In this document: positions 14,974 through 24,616 of the stretch, in pieces | How positions within the stretch are numbered: the stretch's first letter is position 1 | Layout: each line of letters starts with the position of its first letter | DNA from: Actinoplanes sp. L3-i22 | GTDB taxonomy: Bacteria; Actinomycetota; Actinomycetes; Mycobacteriales; Micromonosporaceae | Direction: 5' to 3' | Assembly (NCBI RefSeq): GCF_019704555.1 | Contig: NZ_AP024745.1 | Coordinates: 2,290,001 to 2,354,000, forward strand | Length of the DNA: 64,000 bases | Translations under genes and position numbers: made by a program | The notes under the pieces: model-generated | Told to the model about the DNA's origin: nothing | Seen by the model: only the letters and a program-made list of their open reading frames with translations | The model's database searches: none

Positions 14974-17373
14974 TTGCGCTCCCAGCACACAGGCCGCCGC
15001 CTGGCGATCGCGTCCGCCGCCGCGGTCGTGGCCGGCTCGGCGATCGTCGCCACCACCAGCGCGCAGGCGGCGACCGGCGCCGCCGCCGACCACCTGCTGC
15101 TCTCCCAGGTGAAGGTCACCTCGTCGGCGACCGGGGTGACGCTGACCCGGCTCACCGGCGCGGGCGCCGCCGACGGCACCGCGATCGCCCTGCCGGCCGC
15201 CGCCTCCGGCGCGAACAAGCCGTTCACCCTGGAGGGCGACTCGGCCGCGGTCGGCGCGCTGGCCCGCTCGTCCGACGGCCGCTACGTCACGCTGGCCGGC
15301 TACTCGGCGGTTCCGGGCGCGTCCACCGCGTCCGCGCCACGGGTCGTCGCCCGCGTCGACGCCGCCGGCTCGGTGGACACCTCGACCACGCTGGGCACCT
15401 CGTTCACCCAGGAGAAGGTGCGCGGCGCGGTCACCGACGACGGCAGCCGCTTCTGGGTCACCGGCCACGGCGCGACCGCGAGCCCGAACGGCGGCCTGGT
15501 CCAGGCGACGCTCGGCGCGAGCACCGGAACCGTGCTGGCCAGTGGCAGCGACGCGCTGAACAACACCCGGACCGTGCAGCTGTCCGACGGCAACGTCTGG
15601 TTCGGCAGTGAGAAGGGCTCGGCCGGGCTCTACCGCGGGACCACCCGGGTGATCGCGCTCGGCTCCGACGGCGCCGGGCCGATCTCGTTCACGCTGCTCG
15701 ACCGGGATCCGGCGGTGCCCGGGGCGGACACGCTCTACGTGGTGCAGGAGACGGTCGGGGTCTACAAGTACTCGTCGGACGGCTCGGCCTGGACCAGTCG
15801 CGGCAAGATCTCCAGCACCTCCGGCTGGACCGGCCTGACCGGCGTCGTCGACGGCTCGAGCGCCCGCCTCTACGGCATCAACGGCGACGGCGCGAAGAAC
15901 ACCCTCGTGCAGCTCACCGACACAGCCACATCAAATTCAACCCCATCAATTTCTTCCCGTACGACCATAGCCACCGCCCCGAGCGGCAATGCGTTCCGCG
16001 GCGTCGCCGTCGCCCCGAGCGGCACCTCGACGCCTTCGACGAGCCCTTCCGCTTCGACGAGCCCGTCGACCTCGACGAGCCCGACGGCGAGCCCGAGCGC
16101 CAGCCAGCCGACGTCCACGCCGACCATCGCGCTCTCCTCGGCGTACCTCTCCAGCGCCGTGGGCGCCACCGGTGACCCGACGGTGACCGCGACCGTGGCG
16201 CAGACCGGGGGAGACGCGAACGCCCTGGTCGTCACGGCCACGGCCAGCTCGAATACCGCGGTCGCGACCACCGCCGACGTCACGGTCACCGGCACCGGCG
16301 GCACCCGGCAGATCGCCGTCGCGCCGCGCGCCAAGGGCTACACCGACCTGACCCTGAAGGTCACCGCCCCGAACGGCAAGTCCGCGGCGACCACCCTGCA
16401 CCTGGCCGCCTCCGCGGCCGTGCAGGACGCCGCCGACACGCGCTACCTGACCGGCGCCAGCGACTCGTCGGCCGCGATCGACGCCGGTGACGGCTACCTG
16501 ATCGTCGCCGACGACGAGACCAACGTGCTGCGCCTGTACCGCCGGGACACCTCCGGCGCGCCCGTGCGGACCTGGGACTTCAGCAGCCAGGCCGGGGTCA
16601 GCATCGAGATGGACCTGGAAGCCGCGGCCCGGACCGGCGACACGATCTACTGGGTCGGCTCGCAGGGCAACAGCAAGAGTGGCGAGCTGCGGCCGGACCG
16701 CACCGCGCTGTTCACCACGAAGATCACCGGGACCGGCGCGAGCACCCAGCTCACCTTCGGCGGGGTCTACCACGGGCTGCGCGACGACCTGATCGCCTGG
16801 GACAAGGCCAACGGCAACCGGTTCGGCTTCGCGGCCGGCGCCGCCGCGGGCAACATCCCGAAGCAGATCGACGGCTTCAACCTGGAGGGCCTGGAGTTCG
16901 CGCCGGGCAGCACCAGCACGGCGTACCTCGGCTTCCGCGCACCCCTGGTCGGCGGCAGGGCGGTCGTCGTCCCGGTGACCAACCTGGACAAGCTGACCAA
17001 GGCCACCTTCGGTACGCCGATCACGATGGACCTGGGCGGCCTGACCGTCCGGGACATCCGGAAGAACGCGAGCGACCAGTACCTGATCATCGCGGGCTCG
17101 TGGGCGGCCGACGACAACAGCGACCCGTACGCGCTCTACTCCTGGGACGGCGTCGCCGCGCACGCCCCGGTGCTGGTCCGGTCGCTGCCGACCGCCGACC
17201 CGGGCGCCTGGGAGGCGATCGTCACGGTGCCCGACCTGACCGTGGCCGGAGCCCGGGCCCAGCTGCTCACCGACGCCGGCGCCGCCGACCTCTACGGTGA
17301 CGGCGCCGAGGCGAAGGACCTGTCCCACGCCGAGTGGAAGAAGTCCCGCGCGACCTGGTTCACGGTCAATTGA
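14974..17373 (+). CDS. Secreted DUF3616-type beta-propeller protein
   Basis: A 799-residue protein. The TTG at 14974 has AAAGG 7 nt upstream and gives a clean signal peptide (LRSQHTGRRLAIASAAAVV then cleavage after AQA); GTG 14929 is a longer alternative. Residues about 35-345 read like a propeller (repeated DGSRFWVTG, TVQLSDGNVWFG blades). A Ser/Thr/Pro linker of about 40 residues (16009-16130) follows, then an Ig-like segment, then a C-terminal region with VADDETNVLRLYRR, DLEAAARTGDTIYWVGS and LEGLEFAPG, features of DUF3616. Substrate unknown. Closed by a strong hairpin at 17377. Confidence 0.82.
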   Translation: MRSQHTGRRLAIASAAAVVAGSAIVATTSAQAATGAAADHLLLSQVKVTSSATGVTLTRLTGAGAADGTAIALPAAASGANKPFTLEGDSAAVGALARSSDGRYVTLAGYSAVPGASTASAPRVVARVDAAGSVDTSTTLGTSFTQEKVRGAVTDDGSRFWVTGHGATASPNGGLVQATLGASTGTVLASGSDALNNTRTVQLSDGNVWFGSEKGSAGLYRGTTRVIALGSDGAGPISFTLLDRDPAVPGADTLYVVQETVGVYKYSSDGSAWTSRGKISSTSGWTGLTGVVDGSSARLYGINGDGAKNTLVQLTDTATSNSTPSISSRTTIATAPSGNAFRGVAVAPSGTSTPSTSPSASTSPSTSTSPTASPSASQPTSTPTIALSSAYLSSAVGATGDPTVTATVAQTGGDANALVVTATASSNTAVATTADVTVTGTGGTRQIAVAPRAKGYTDLTLKVTAPNGKSAATTLHLAASAAVQDAADTRYLTGASDSSAAIDAGDGYLIVADDETNVLRLYRRDTSGAPVRTWDFSSQAGVSIEMDLEAAARTGDTIYWVGSQGNSKSGELRPDRTALFTTKITGTGASTQLTFGGVYHGLRDDLIAWDKANGNRFGFAAGAAAGNIPKQIDGFNLEGLEFAPGSTSTAYLGFRAPLVGGRAVVVPVTNLDKLTKATFGTPITMDLGGLTVRDIRKNASDQYLIIAGSWAADDNSDPYALYSWDGVAAHAPVLVRSLPTADPGAWEAIVTVPDLTVAGARAQLLTDAGAADLYGDGAEAKDLSHAEWKKSRATWFTVN

Positions 17374-17376
17374 GAA

Positions 17377-17417
17377 ACGCCGCGCCCGGGGCTCTTCCCC
17401 GGCCCCGGGCGCGGCGT
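17377..17417 (+). terminator. Hairpin terminator after the DUF3616 gene
   Basis: Perfect 15-bp arms (17377-17391; 17403-17417) with an 11-nt loop, starting 3 bases after the stop. No T tract, as is common in high-GC actinobacteria. Confidence 0.8.
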
Positions 17418-17438
17418 GACTTACGTACAGTGATCGAC

Positions 17439-18593
17439 ATGCCTCCGACCCTGAGCGCCGGGAAGACCCGGGACGCGTTGCGCAACGCCGCCCGCGTCTC
17501 GTGGCAGAGCCTGCTGATCCTGCTGCTCACCTATGTGGTGCTGGAACTGCTCGGGATGGCCTGGTCGGTGATCTGGCCGCTGGTGGTGGCCCTGCTGCTG
17601 ACCACGCTGACCTGGCCGCCGGTCCGCTACCTGCGCCGCAAGGGCTGGCCGCCGGCGCTGGCCGCCTCGCTGGTCACGATCCTGTTCCTGGCCCTGATCG
17701 CGGGCATCGTGGTGCTGATCGTGGTGCCGGTCTCGGGGCAGGCAGGCCAGCTCGGCCAGGGCGTGGTCGACGGCATCCAGACCGTCCGGGACTGGGCCTC
17801 CGGCCCGCCCCTGAACATCAGCGACGCCCAGGTCGACAACGGCCTGAACACGGCGATCGACAAGGTGCAGGCGAGCGTCGGCAGCATCGCCAACGCCACC
17901 CTGAGCGGGGTCAGCACGGTGGTCAACGGCCTGGTCACCACGATCCTCGCGCTGTTCCTGATGTTCTTCTTCCTCAAGGACGGCCCGCGGTTCCTGCCCT
18001 GGCTGAGCCGTCAGCTGCCCGGCCGGCTGGCCGCCGACGTCCCGGAGATCGCCGGCCGCAGCTGGAACACGCTCGGCTCGTTCGTCCGCTCGCAGGCGTT
18101 CGTCGGCCTGCTCGACGCGGTCTTCATCGGCATCGGCCTGTGGATCACCGGCGTCAAGCTGGTCCTGCCGCTGGCCGTGCTGACCTTCGTCACCGCGTTC
18201 ATCCCGATCGTCGGCGCGGTCTTCGCCGGCCTGGTCGCGGTGCTGATCGCGCTGGTCTTCAGCGGCTGGGTGAAGGCGCTGATCGTGCTCGGCATCATCC
18301 TGCTGGTGCAGCAGCTGGAGGGCAACGTCTTCCAGCCGATGATCCAGAGCCGCGGCCTGGGCCTGCACGCCGCGGTGGTGCTGCTCGCGGTGACCCTGGG
18401 CGGCAACCTGGCCGGGATCGTCGGCAGCCTGCTGGCCGTGCCGGTGGCCGCGCTGATCGCGGTGACCTGGAACTACATCCGCGAGCAGCTCAGCGATCCG
18501 GCCCCGGAGGTGGTCGAGGACGCCGTGCCCGACCCGGTCCCGTCGCCGGCGGCTGAGCCGGCTGTCGGCGCCACCGCGGACGGCAGCGAGTAG
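17439..18593 (+). CDS. AI-2E family (PerM-type) transporter
   Basis: A 384-residue membrane protein of usual length. Two N-terminal helices (LLILLLTYVVLELLG; VIWPLVVALLLTTLTW), a third (LVTILFLALIAGIVVLIV), an amphipathic loop, then the conserved LFLMFFFLKDGPRFLPWL segment and the C-terminal block with FIPIVGAVFAGLVAVLIAL and EGNVFQPMIQSRGLGLHAAV, hallmark motifs of the AI-2E/UPF0118 exporter family. A Pro/Glu-rich cytoplasmic tail ends the protein. Members differ in substrate (signals, Na+/H+), so it cannot be set here. GTG 17430 is an alternative start. Confidence 0.9.
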   Translation: MPPTLSAGKTRDALRNAARVSWQSLLILLLTYVVLELLGMAWSVIWPLVVALLLTTLTWPPVRYLRRKGWPPALAASLVTILFLALIAGIVVLIVVPVSGQAGQLGQGVVDGIQTVRDWASGPPLNISDAQVDNGLNTAIDKVQASVGSIANATLSGVSTVVNGLVTTILALFLMFFFLKDGPRFLPWLSRQLPGRLAADVPEIAGRSWNTLGSFVRSQAFVGLLDAVFIGIGLWITGVKLVLPLAVLTFVTAFIPIVGAVFAGLVAVLIALVFSGWVKALIVLGIILLVQQLEGNVFQPMIQSRGLGLHAAVVLLAVTLGGNLAGIVGSLLAVPVAALIAVTWNYIREQLSDPAPEVVEDAVPDPVPSPAAEPAVGATADGSE

Positions 18594-18638
18594 CGAGTCG
18601 GCGGTCGCCGCCCGGCGGCGGGATGTCATGCTGCGCCG

Positions 18639-19817
18639 ATGAGGTTGTCGCAGCGTGCCCAGGACGTCGAGCCGTTCCACGCGATGGCGTTCGGCCGTCG
18701 CGCGGGGGAGCTGGAGGCGGCCGGCCACCACATCGCCCGGCTGGGCCTGGGCGAGCCGGACTTCGGCGCGCCGCCCGCGGTCCGCGCGGCGATGCGCGAG
18801 GTGATGGACGGGCGGCCGCTGCCGTACACCCCGGCCTTCGGCCTGCCGGCGCTGCGAGCGGCGATCGCCGGCTTCTACCGCGACCGGCACGGCGTCGAGG
18901 TCGACCCGGCCCGGATCGCGGTCACCCCGGGCGCGTCCGGCGCGCTGCTGCTGGCCGCGGCGGCGACCACCGACCCGGGCGACGAGGTGATCGTGGCCGA
19001 CCCGTCGTACCCCTGCAACCGGGCGCTGGTCGAGACGTTCGGCGGCACGGTGATCACCGCCGCGACCAGCCCGGCGTCCCGCTTCCAGCTGGACACCGCC
19101 GCGGTCGACCGGGTCTGGACCGACCGGACCACCGCGGTGATGGTCGCCAGCCCGGCCAATCCGACCGGCACGTCGATCCCGTACGACGAGCTGGTCGCGG
19201 TCTGCGCCCGGGCCCGCGCCCGCGACGCCTGGCGGATCGTCGACGAGATCTACCTGGACCTGGCCGACCCGGCCCCGGACGGCACCCCGCCGCGGACCAT
19301 CCTGGCCGCCGACCCGGACGCCATCGTGATCAACAGCTTCTCCAAGTACTTCGGCATGACCGGCTGGCGCCTGGGCTGGTGCGTCCTGCCGGCCGTCCTG
19401 GTCCCGGCCGCCGAACGCCTGGCGATGAACTACTTCCTCTGCGCGTCCATGCCCACCCAACTGGCCGCCCTGGAGTGCTTCACCCCGGAATCCCTGGCGG
19501 TCTGCGAGGAGCGTCGCCAGGAGCTGCTGGCCCGCCGCGCGATCGCCCTGGCCGGCCTGGCCCGCATCGGCCTGCCGGTCCCGGTCCCGCCGGACGGCGC
19601 CTTCTACGTCTACTTCGACGTCGCCGCGACCGGCCTGGACGCCTGGGAGTTCTGCGGCCGCGCGTTGGAGGAAGCCCACGTCTCGGTCACCCCGGGCCGC
19701 GACTTCGGCACCGCCACCGCGGAAACCCACGTCCGCCTCTCGTACGCGGCGTCGCGCGAGACCCTCCACGAGGGCCTCGCGCGACTTGAGACGTTCGTCC
19801 GCGGCCTACGCCGGTAG
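18639..19817 (+). CDS. Class I/II PLP aminotransferase
   Basis: A 392-residue fold-type I aminotransferase, close to the AspC/AlaT-like Ib group. The start LSQRAQDVEPFHAMAF, the motif LGLGEPDF, cofactor-binding VTPGASGAL, the conserved SPANPTGT, the Schiff-base lysine in NSFSKYFGMTGWRLGW and the C-terminal carboxylate-binding arginine in HVRLSYA are all present. Donor and acceptor cannot be told from sequence alone. No ribosome site is seen before the ATG; a CATGCT box 6 nt upstream could indicate leaderless expression. Converges on the nitroreductase gene. Confidence 0.93.
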   Translation: MRLSQRAQDVEPFHAMAFGRRAGELEAAGHHIARLGLGEPDFGAPPAVRAAMREVMDGRPLPYTPAFGLPALRAAIAGFYRDRHGVEVDPARIAVTPGASGALLLAAAATTDPGDEVIVADPSYPCNRALVETFGGTVITAATSPASRFQLDTAAVDRVWTDRTTAVMVASPANPTGTSIPYDELVAVCARARARDAWRIVDEIYLDLADPAPDGTPPRTILAADPDAIVINSFSKYFGMTGWRLGWCVLPAVLVPAAERLAMNYFLCASMPTQLAALECFTPESLAVCEERRQELLARRAIALAGLARIGLPVPVPPDGAFYVYFDVAATGLDAWEFCGRALEEAHVSVTPGRDFGTATAETHVRLSYAASRETLHEGLARLETFVRGLRR

Positions 19818-19830
19818 CCGCGGCGGCCGG

Positions 19831-20493
19831 TCAGTCCACGAAGGTCACGGTCTCCGGCAGCGGGGCGCGGCGAATGCGTGGATGGGTGACCGCCGGGTCG
19901 GCGAAGCCGATCGACATGCCGCAGAACAGCAGGCGTTCCGGTGGTGCGGCGGTCACCTCGGCGACGCTGCGGTGGTACTCCGCCCACACCTCCTGAGTGC
20001 AGCTGTGCAGGCCCTCGGCCCGCAGCAGCAGCATCACGGTCTGCAGGTAGATGCCGGTGTCCGCCCACCGCGGCGCCGGCATGTCCCGGTCCAGGTAGCA
20101 GAAGAGCGCGGTGCCGGCGCCGAAGCAGGCCCAGTTCCGGGCGCGGATCCGGGCCCGGCCGGCGAGATCGCCGCGCGCGACACCGCGGGAGCCGTAGAGA
20201 CCCTCGCCCAGCGCGGCCAACCGGTCGAGGTAGGGCGGGCCCATCTCCGGCGGAAGGTTCGCGAACTCCCGGTCGTCGCCGCGGTCACCGGCCGCGACCC
20301 GCTCGCCGACCGTCTTCGTCAGCCGGCCCAGCGAGTCGCCGGACACCACGTAGATGTTCCACGGCTGCAGGTTGCTGCCCGAGGGCGCGTCGGCGGCCGC
20401 CGTCAGCACCCGTTCGAGAACCGCGCGGGGCACCGGCCGATCGGTGAACTGGCGGATCGACTGCCTGGTGCGCACGGCCCGGTAGACGTCCAT
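19831..20493 (-). CDS. Nitroreductase family FMN oxidoreductase
   Basis: A 220-residue nitroreductase. FMN-phosphate contacts are visible in RTRQSIRQFTDRPV (N-terminal RxSxRxF motif) and PSGSNLQPWN, and the C-terminal CGMSIGFAD segment is typical of the family. It would reduce nitro compounds, quinones or flavins with NAD(P)H; the natural substrate is unknown. The ATG shares its A with the TGA of the upstream membrane-protein gene (TGATG at 20491-20495), so the two are translationally coupled. Confidence 0.92.
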   Translation of the reverse strand: MDVYRAVRTRQSIRQFTDRPVPRAVLERVLTAAADAPSGSNLQPWNIYVVSGDSLGRLTKTVGERVAAGDRGDDREFANLPPEMGPPYLDRLAALGEGLYGSRGVARGDLAGRARIRARNWACFGAGTALFCYLDRDMPAPRWADTGIYLQTVMLLLRAEGLHSCTQEVWAEYHRSVAEVTAAPPERLLFCGMSIGFADPAVTHPRIRRAPLPETVTFVD

Positions 20494-21458
20494 CAGCTCA
20501 GCTCCGGGACCGGTCGCGGACAGGCCGGCCGGGTCAGCGCGAAGTACGACGCGGCGGCCACCAGCAGCCCGAGTCCCCACAGCGTGTAGCCGCCCATCTC
20601 CAGCAGCAGGGGCAGGAACGGGCCGCCGAAGTCCCCGCGGATCCAGGCGATCATCCCGGCGATCCCGAAGTACGCGGTCAGGCCCGCCCCGATGAACAGT
20701 CCGGTGCCGAGCACCAGCCACCGGGGCACCGCCCGTCCGCGCAGTGGCCCGGTCCAGGCCGGCCAGAGCCGTCCCCACCGGTGCGCCAGCGCCAGCGGCA
20801 ACAGCGTGCCGGCCAGGCTCATCAGGACAATGAAGATCACCATTCCGGTCCACGAGACGCCCGCCTGATTCACCGAGGACTGCCACCGCCCGGTGATCGT
20901 GTCGTCGAGCCACACGCCGATCCGGGCCACGAACCCGGCGACGGCCAGGTAGGTGGCCGCGAACGCCCAGCGGGGCGCCGGCTCCGCCCGGCTCTCCGGC
21001 GACCGTCCGTGGACCCGCCCGCAGGACTCGCACGGATGCCGGGCCAGCCGCCGCTCGTCCGCGGCGAGGACCAGGCAGAGGAGTCCGCCGGCGACGCCGC
21101 CGCCGGTGGCCAGCAGGGTGACGACGGTGCCGGTCGTGACGCCTTCGAACAGCAGCGACACCACCATCACCGGGAACAGGAACGAGTACAGGCACAGGGC
21201 GACGCCGGCGACGGCGTTGAGCGCCGCGAGCAGGTAGTGCCCGGTGCCGGTGACCGGGTAGCGGACGGCCACCGCGGCGCAGAGGCACCCGGCCGCCGCC
21301 AGCGCGCCGATGGCCACCGGAACCCAGCCGCCCGGGAAGTAGGACTCCCCGTCATGCAGGAAACGCGGCTCGTGGCCGATCGCCCACCACATGTGGATCA
21401 TGAGGTAGGCGATCTGCCAGGCCGCCGCGACAAGCCGGAACCATCGATTTCGTGCCAT
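20493..21458 (-). CDS. Polytopic membrane protein of unknown function
   Basis: A 321-residue protein with about eight hydrophobic helices and a small cysteine-containing loop (HPCESCGRVHG near residue 145) of CxxC type that could bind a metal. I do not recognise the family. On the minus strand TAGCGT lies 7 nt before the ATG with no ribosome site, suggesting a leaderless mRNA that also carries the nitroreductase gene downstream (TGATG overlap). Confidence 0.8.
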   Translation of the reverse strand: MARNRWFRLVAAAWQIAYLMIHMWWAIGHEPRFLHDGESYFPGGWVPVAIGALAAAGCLCAAVAVRYPVTGTGHYLLAALNAVAGVALCLYSFLFPVMVVSLLFEGVTTGTVVTLLATGGGVAGGLLCLVLAADERRLARHPCESCGRVHGRSPESRAEPAPRWAFAATYLAVAGFVARIGVWLDDTITGRWQSSVNQAGVSWTGMVIFIVLMSLAGTLLPLALAHRWGRLWPAWTGPLRGRAVPRWLVLGTGLFIGAGLTAYFGIAGMIAWIRGDFGGPFLPLLLEMGGYTLWGLGLLVAAASYFALTRPACPRPVPELS

Positions 21459-21465
21459 GTCGCAG

Positions 21466-21471
21466 ACGCTA
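21466..21471 (-). promoter_or_regulatory. -10 box for leaderless membrane protein-nitroreductase operon
   Basis: TAGCGT followed by 7 nt and the ATG at 21458; no Shine-Dalgarno sequence. Confidence 0.45.
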
Positions 21472-21539
21472 GGAGCCGGCCCGCCGGGCCACCTCCCCCA
21501 TGGGAGGGAACTCCCCCCATCCAGTGGTGACCCGCCGCC

Positions 21540-24443
21540 CTACTTGAGGTAGATCGTGTCCGTGCCGACCTTGCCCGGGGCCGGGTTGCCGGTCTGGTCG
21601 AGGACGTAGACGCGCAGGTTGCCCTGGCCGCTGAGCGAGATGGTCAGCGAACCGCCGGTGACGACCTGCTTGGCGCCGGTGACCGCGTCGACGTAGGTGC
21701 CGTTCGGGATGCCGGTGAACGTGGCTCCGCCGGAGACCGTGATCAGGGCGAAGCTGTCGACGGTGCCGGAGGTGTAGCGGCGCTTGTAGGCCATGCTGCC
21801 CGACACGCCGTCGGTCGAGTACTGGCCCATCTGCAGGGCCGGGACCGCGCGGCGGATCTGGTTGAGCCGCTGCAGGTGCTTGACCAGCGGCTTGGACAGC
21901 GTGGTGGCCACGTTGCCGGTGGCCGAGGAGACCACCCCGTAGTCGGACGCGGTGACCGTGCCACTGACGTTGTCGCCGTAGTACGCCCGGCCGGTGGTCG
22001 CGAGCGGGCAGGTCGGGCCGCAGTCGATCTGCTTGCCGGCCTGGAACTCGATCTCCGAGCCGTAGTAGAGCGTCGGGATCCCGCGGAACGTCCACATCAG
22101 CGACATGTTCTCGGCCCAGGCGTCGGTGCCGCCGGAGTAGCGGGTCGACGACTTGTTCGGCCCGTAGTCGTGCGAGTCCACGTAGACCGTGTTGTACGTG
22201 GCGTCGTTGACCGAGTCGTCGGAGTCCTTGCCGTTGTTGAACGCGTTCTGCGCGTCCCCGAAGTTCATGTGCATGCGCATGTCGATGATGTTCATGCCGG
22301 AGAACTGGCTGTGGTCCGGCGCGTGGTAGGTGTTGCCGTTCAGGAACGCGTTCGTGCTGGTCGGCTGATTGCCCGTACCCAAATTGTTTTCGTAGTTGAA
22401 TTGTTCCAGCGCGGCGGCGACGTCGTCGTCGGAGTAGGTCTTGCGTTCCTTCCAGGTGTAGAACTGCGCCGAGTGGTTCACCGAGCCGCGGTTCCACTTG
22501 TCGTTGACGAACGCGGCGACCTCACCGAAGACGTAGAATTCGTCGGCCTTCGTGGCGCCGTACTTCTGCACCAGGTGGTCGTGCAGCGCGGGCAGGAAGC
22601 GACGGTTCCAGGTGACCCGGGGGATGTGCACGGCGGTGTCGATCCGGAACCCGTCGACGCCCATGTCGATGTATTTGTTGTACGCGTCGATCAGGTATTT
22701 CTGCACGGTCGCGTTCTCGGTGTTGAAATCGGCCAGGTCCTCGTGCAGCCAGCAGGACCGCGAGTCCTCGCCCTCCCAGTTCCCGATCCAGCACTGGTGG
22801 TACAGGTCGGACGGGAACATCTTGGCGGTCGGTGACGGCCACTGGCAGTTGTAGAGGGCGTACCCCTCCTTGCTTTTCGCCCCGGTCGCGGTGCCGTAGT
22901 TCGGGCAGGTGTTCCCGGCCGGCGCGGTGCTGCTCCACAGATCGCCGTTGTAGGGATATCCCGCGCTGTTCTCCTCCAGCGGGTTGTATTCCTTACCGGC
23001 GACTTTCTCGCTGTAGTACCAGCTCCACTGGCTGTCCCGGACGCCGTAGACGGTCGGCGTGAACAGGCCGTTCGCACCCCACCGGGAACTGTGGTTGTAG
23101 ACCACGTCCTGATAGATTTTCAGGCCCTTGGCGTGCGCCGAGTCGATCAGATCCTGGTAGGACGCGCCGGTCGACTCCAGCCGCGGGTCGACCCGGTAGA
23201 AATCCCAGCCGTGATAGCCGTGGTAGTCGTAGTCGGAACGGTTCAGCACCACCGGCGTGATCCAGATGGCCGAGAAACCGAGCCCCTTGATGTAGTCGAG
23301 CTTGTCGACCAGCCCCTTGAAATCACCGCGGAACATCGGGTCGTTGTTGGCCGCGTTCCCGGAGGCCACGTTCTGGCTGCCGCCCCGGTCATTGCTGGTG
23401 TCGCCGTCGTAGAAACGCGCGGTCAGCACGAAATAGATGCTGTCCTTTCGTGGGTCGCCGCCGAGCATCGTGCCCTGGGTGACCGGCGCGGCCTCGCCGG
23501 TGGTCACGGTCGCGGCCGCGCTCGCCGCCGAGACATTGCCCGCAAGATCAAGAGCTTTGACCGTGTACGTGTACGACGTCTTGGCCGTGAGCCCGCGATC
23601 CGAGTACCCGTTCGTCGAGCTGGTGAGCGTCGCCGACCCACGGGTGATCTGGTAGCCGGCCACGCCCACGTCGTCGGTCGACGCGGTCCAGGCCAGCGTG
23701 ACGGTGGTGTTGACCGCCGTCGCGGTGAGCCCGGTGGGGGCGCTCGGCGCGGTCGTGTCCGGGGGCGCGGTGGCGCACGGGCTGGCGGCGTTCGCGGTGA
23801 CCACGCCGGCATTGACCGTGCTCACCCCCGTACCCAGGGAATAGTTCTTTCCGGAATTGCTGTCCCAGGTTCCGGAGCCGTTGTTGAACGTGGCCTGCCA
23901 GGTGGTCGCGGTGCCGAGGCTGACCGTCTCGCGCACCCAGCCGGCGCACGCCTCTTCGTCCATCACCACGCCCGGGACCGTGGTCCAGGAGCCACCGGTC
24001 GGGGCCCAGTGCAGGTACGTCGTGGGGTAGCCGGTCTTGTACCAGACGGTCGCGGTGTTGGTCGCCGACGTCGAACAGGGGGCGACCGAACTGACCGCAC
24101 CGCCGGTGATCGTGACCGTGCCCGTACCCACGCTGTAGTTGGCCCCGGCGTTGTTGTCCCAGGTTCCGGAGCCGTTGTTGAAGACGACCTGCATCCCGGC
24201 CGCGGTGCCGAGATCGACCTCCTTCTGGTACCAGCCGCTGCAAGAGCTTGCGGCCATCGCCACGCCCGGCACCGTGGTCCACGCGCCGCCGGTCGGCGCG
24301 TAGTGGATGTTGACGGCGGTCCAGGAACTGGCCGGTTTGTAGTAGACGGTGACCGCGTTGGCCGCGCGTGCTGCCGGTGCGGCCAGCACCAGCAGGGGGA
24401 TCACGCAGAGTGCGGCCAGCACTCTTCGGAGGAATCTGGGCAC
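21540..24443 (-). CDS. Secreted modular alpha-amylase (GH13) with two starch-binding modules
   Basis: A 967-residue exoenzyme. GTG 24443 is chosen: GGAGG lies 7 nt upstream and a signal peptide ends at ARA (residue 27). Residues about 28-127 and 129-226 are two similar CBM25/26-type starch-binding modules (each with TGGxWTTVPGV and FNNGSGTWD), about 230-315 an Fn3 domain (TTAPSAPTGLTAT), and about 325-850 the GH13 catalytic barrel: nucleophile in GVDGFRIDTAVH, acid/base in FYVFGEVAAF, and the third acid in YVDSHDYG. A C-terminal beta domain follows. It should hydrolyse starch or glycogen outside the cell. Upstream CTTGCAG-type repeats suggest maltose-repressor control. Confidence 0.95.
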   Translation of the reverse strand: MPRFLRRVLAALCVIPLLVLAAPAARAANAVTVYYKPASSWTAVNIHYAPTGGAWTTVPGVAMAASSCSGWYQKEVDLGTAAGMQVVFNNGSGTWDNNAGANYSVGTGTVTITGGAVSSVAPCSTSATNTATVWYKTGYPTTYLHWAPTGGSWTTVPGVVMDEEACAGWVRETVSLGTATTWQATFNNGSGTWDSNSGKNYSLGTGVSTVNAGVVTANAASPCATAPPDTTAPSAPTGLTATAVNTTVTLAWTASTDDVGVAGYQITRGSATLTSSTNGYSDRGLTAKTSYTYTVKALDLAGNVSAASAAATVTTGEAAPVTQGTMLGGDPRKDSIYFVLTARFYDGDTSNDRGGSQNVASGNAANNDPMFRGDFKGLVDKLDYIKGLGFSAIWITPVVLNRSDYDYHGYHGWDFYRVDPRLESTGASYQDLIDSAHAKGLKIYQDVVYNHSSRWGANGLFTPTVYGVRDSQWSWYYSEKVAGKEYNPLEENSAGYPYNGDLWSSTAPAGNTCPNYGTATGAKSKEGYALYNCQWPSPTAKMFPSDLYHQCWIGNWEGEDSRSCWLHEDLADFNTENATVQKYLIDAYNKYIDMGVDGFRIDTAVHIPRVTWNRRFLPALHDHLVQKYGATKADEFYVFGEVAAFVNDKWNRGSVNHSAQFYTWKERKTYSDDDVAAALEQFNYENNLGTGNQPTSTNAFLNGNTYHAPDHSQFSGMNIIDMRMHMNFGDAQNAFNNGKDSDDSVNDATYNTVYVDSHDYGPNKSSTRYSGGTDAWAENMSLMWTFRGIPTLYYGSEIEFQAGKQIDCGPTCPLATTGRAYYGDNVSGTVTASDYGVVSSATGNVATTLSKPLVKHLQRLNQIRRAVPALQMGQYSTDGVSGSMAYKRRYTSGTVDSFALITVSGGATFTGIPNGTYVDAVTGAKQVVTGGSLTISLSGQGNLRVYVLDQTGNPAPGKVGTDTIYLK

Positions 24444-24529
24444 GGCGGAGCCTCCAGGGGCGAGGGGGACGGCGCTGAGCAAGCACGTGACAGGCCGGAA
24501 ACCCGGCGTTCATGTGTGAACGGAAGGTA

Positions 24530-24574
24530 GCAAGTTCTTGCAGTTCCTGAAAGAGCTTCCCGTCAATATGCAAG
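24530..24574. promoter_or_regulatory. Candidate maltose-type operator of the amylase gene
   Basis: GCAAG-TT-CTTGC (24530-24541) is an inverted repeat; CTTGCAG (24537-24543) is followed by CTGAAAG (24547-24553), and TGCAAG (24569-24574) is the reverse complement of CTTGCA. CTTGCA-type repeats are known near alpha-amylase promoters in streptomycetes. On the minus strand TACCTT (near 24530) could be the -10, so the repeats would cover the promoter. Confidence 0.55.
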
Positions 24575-24616
24575 CAGCCCCGCAATCGACCACCACAAAT
24601 CACCCCGCCCCGCCCC

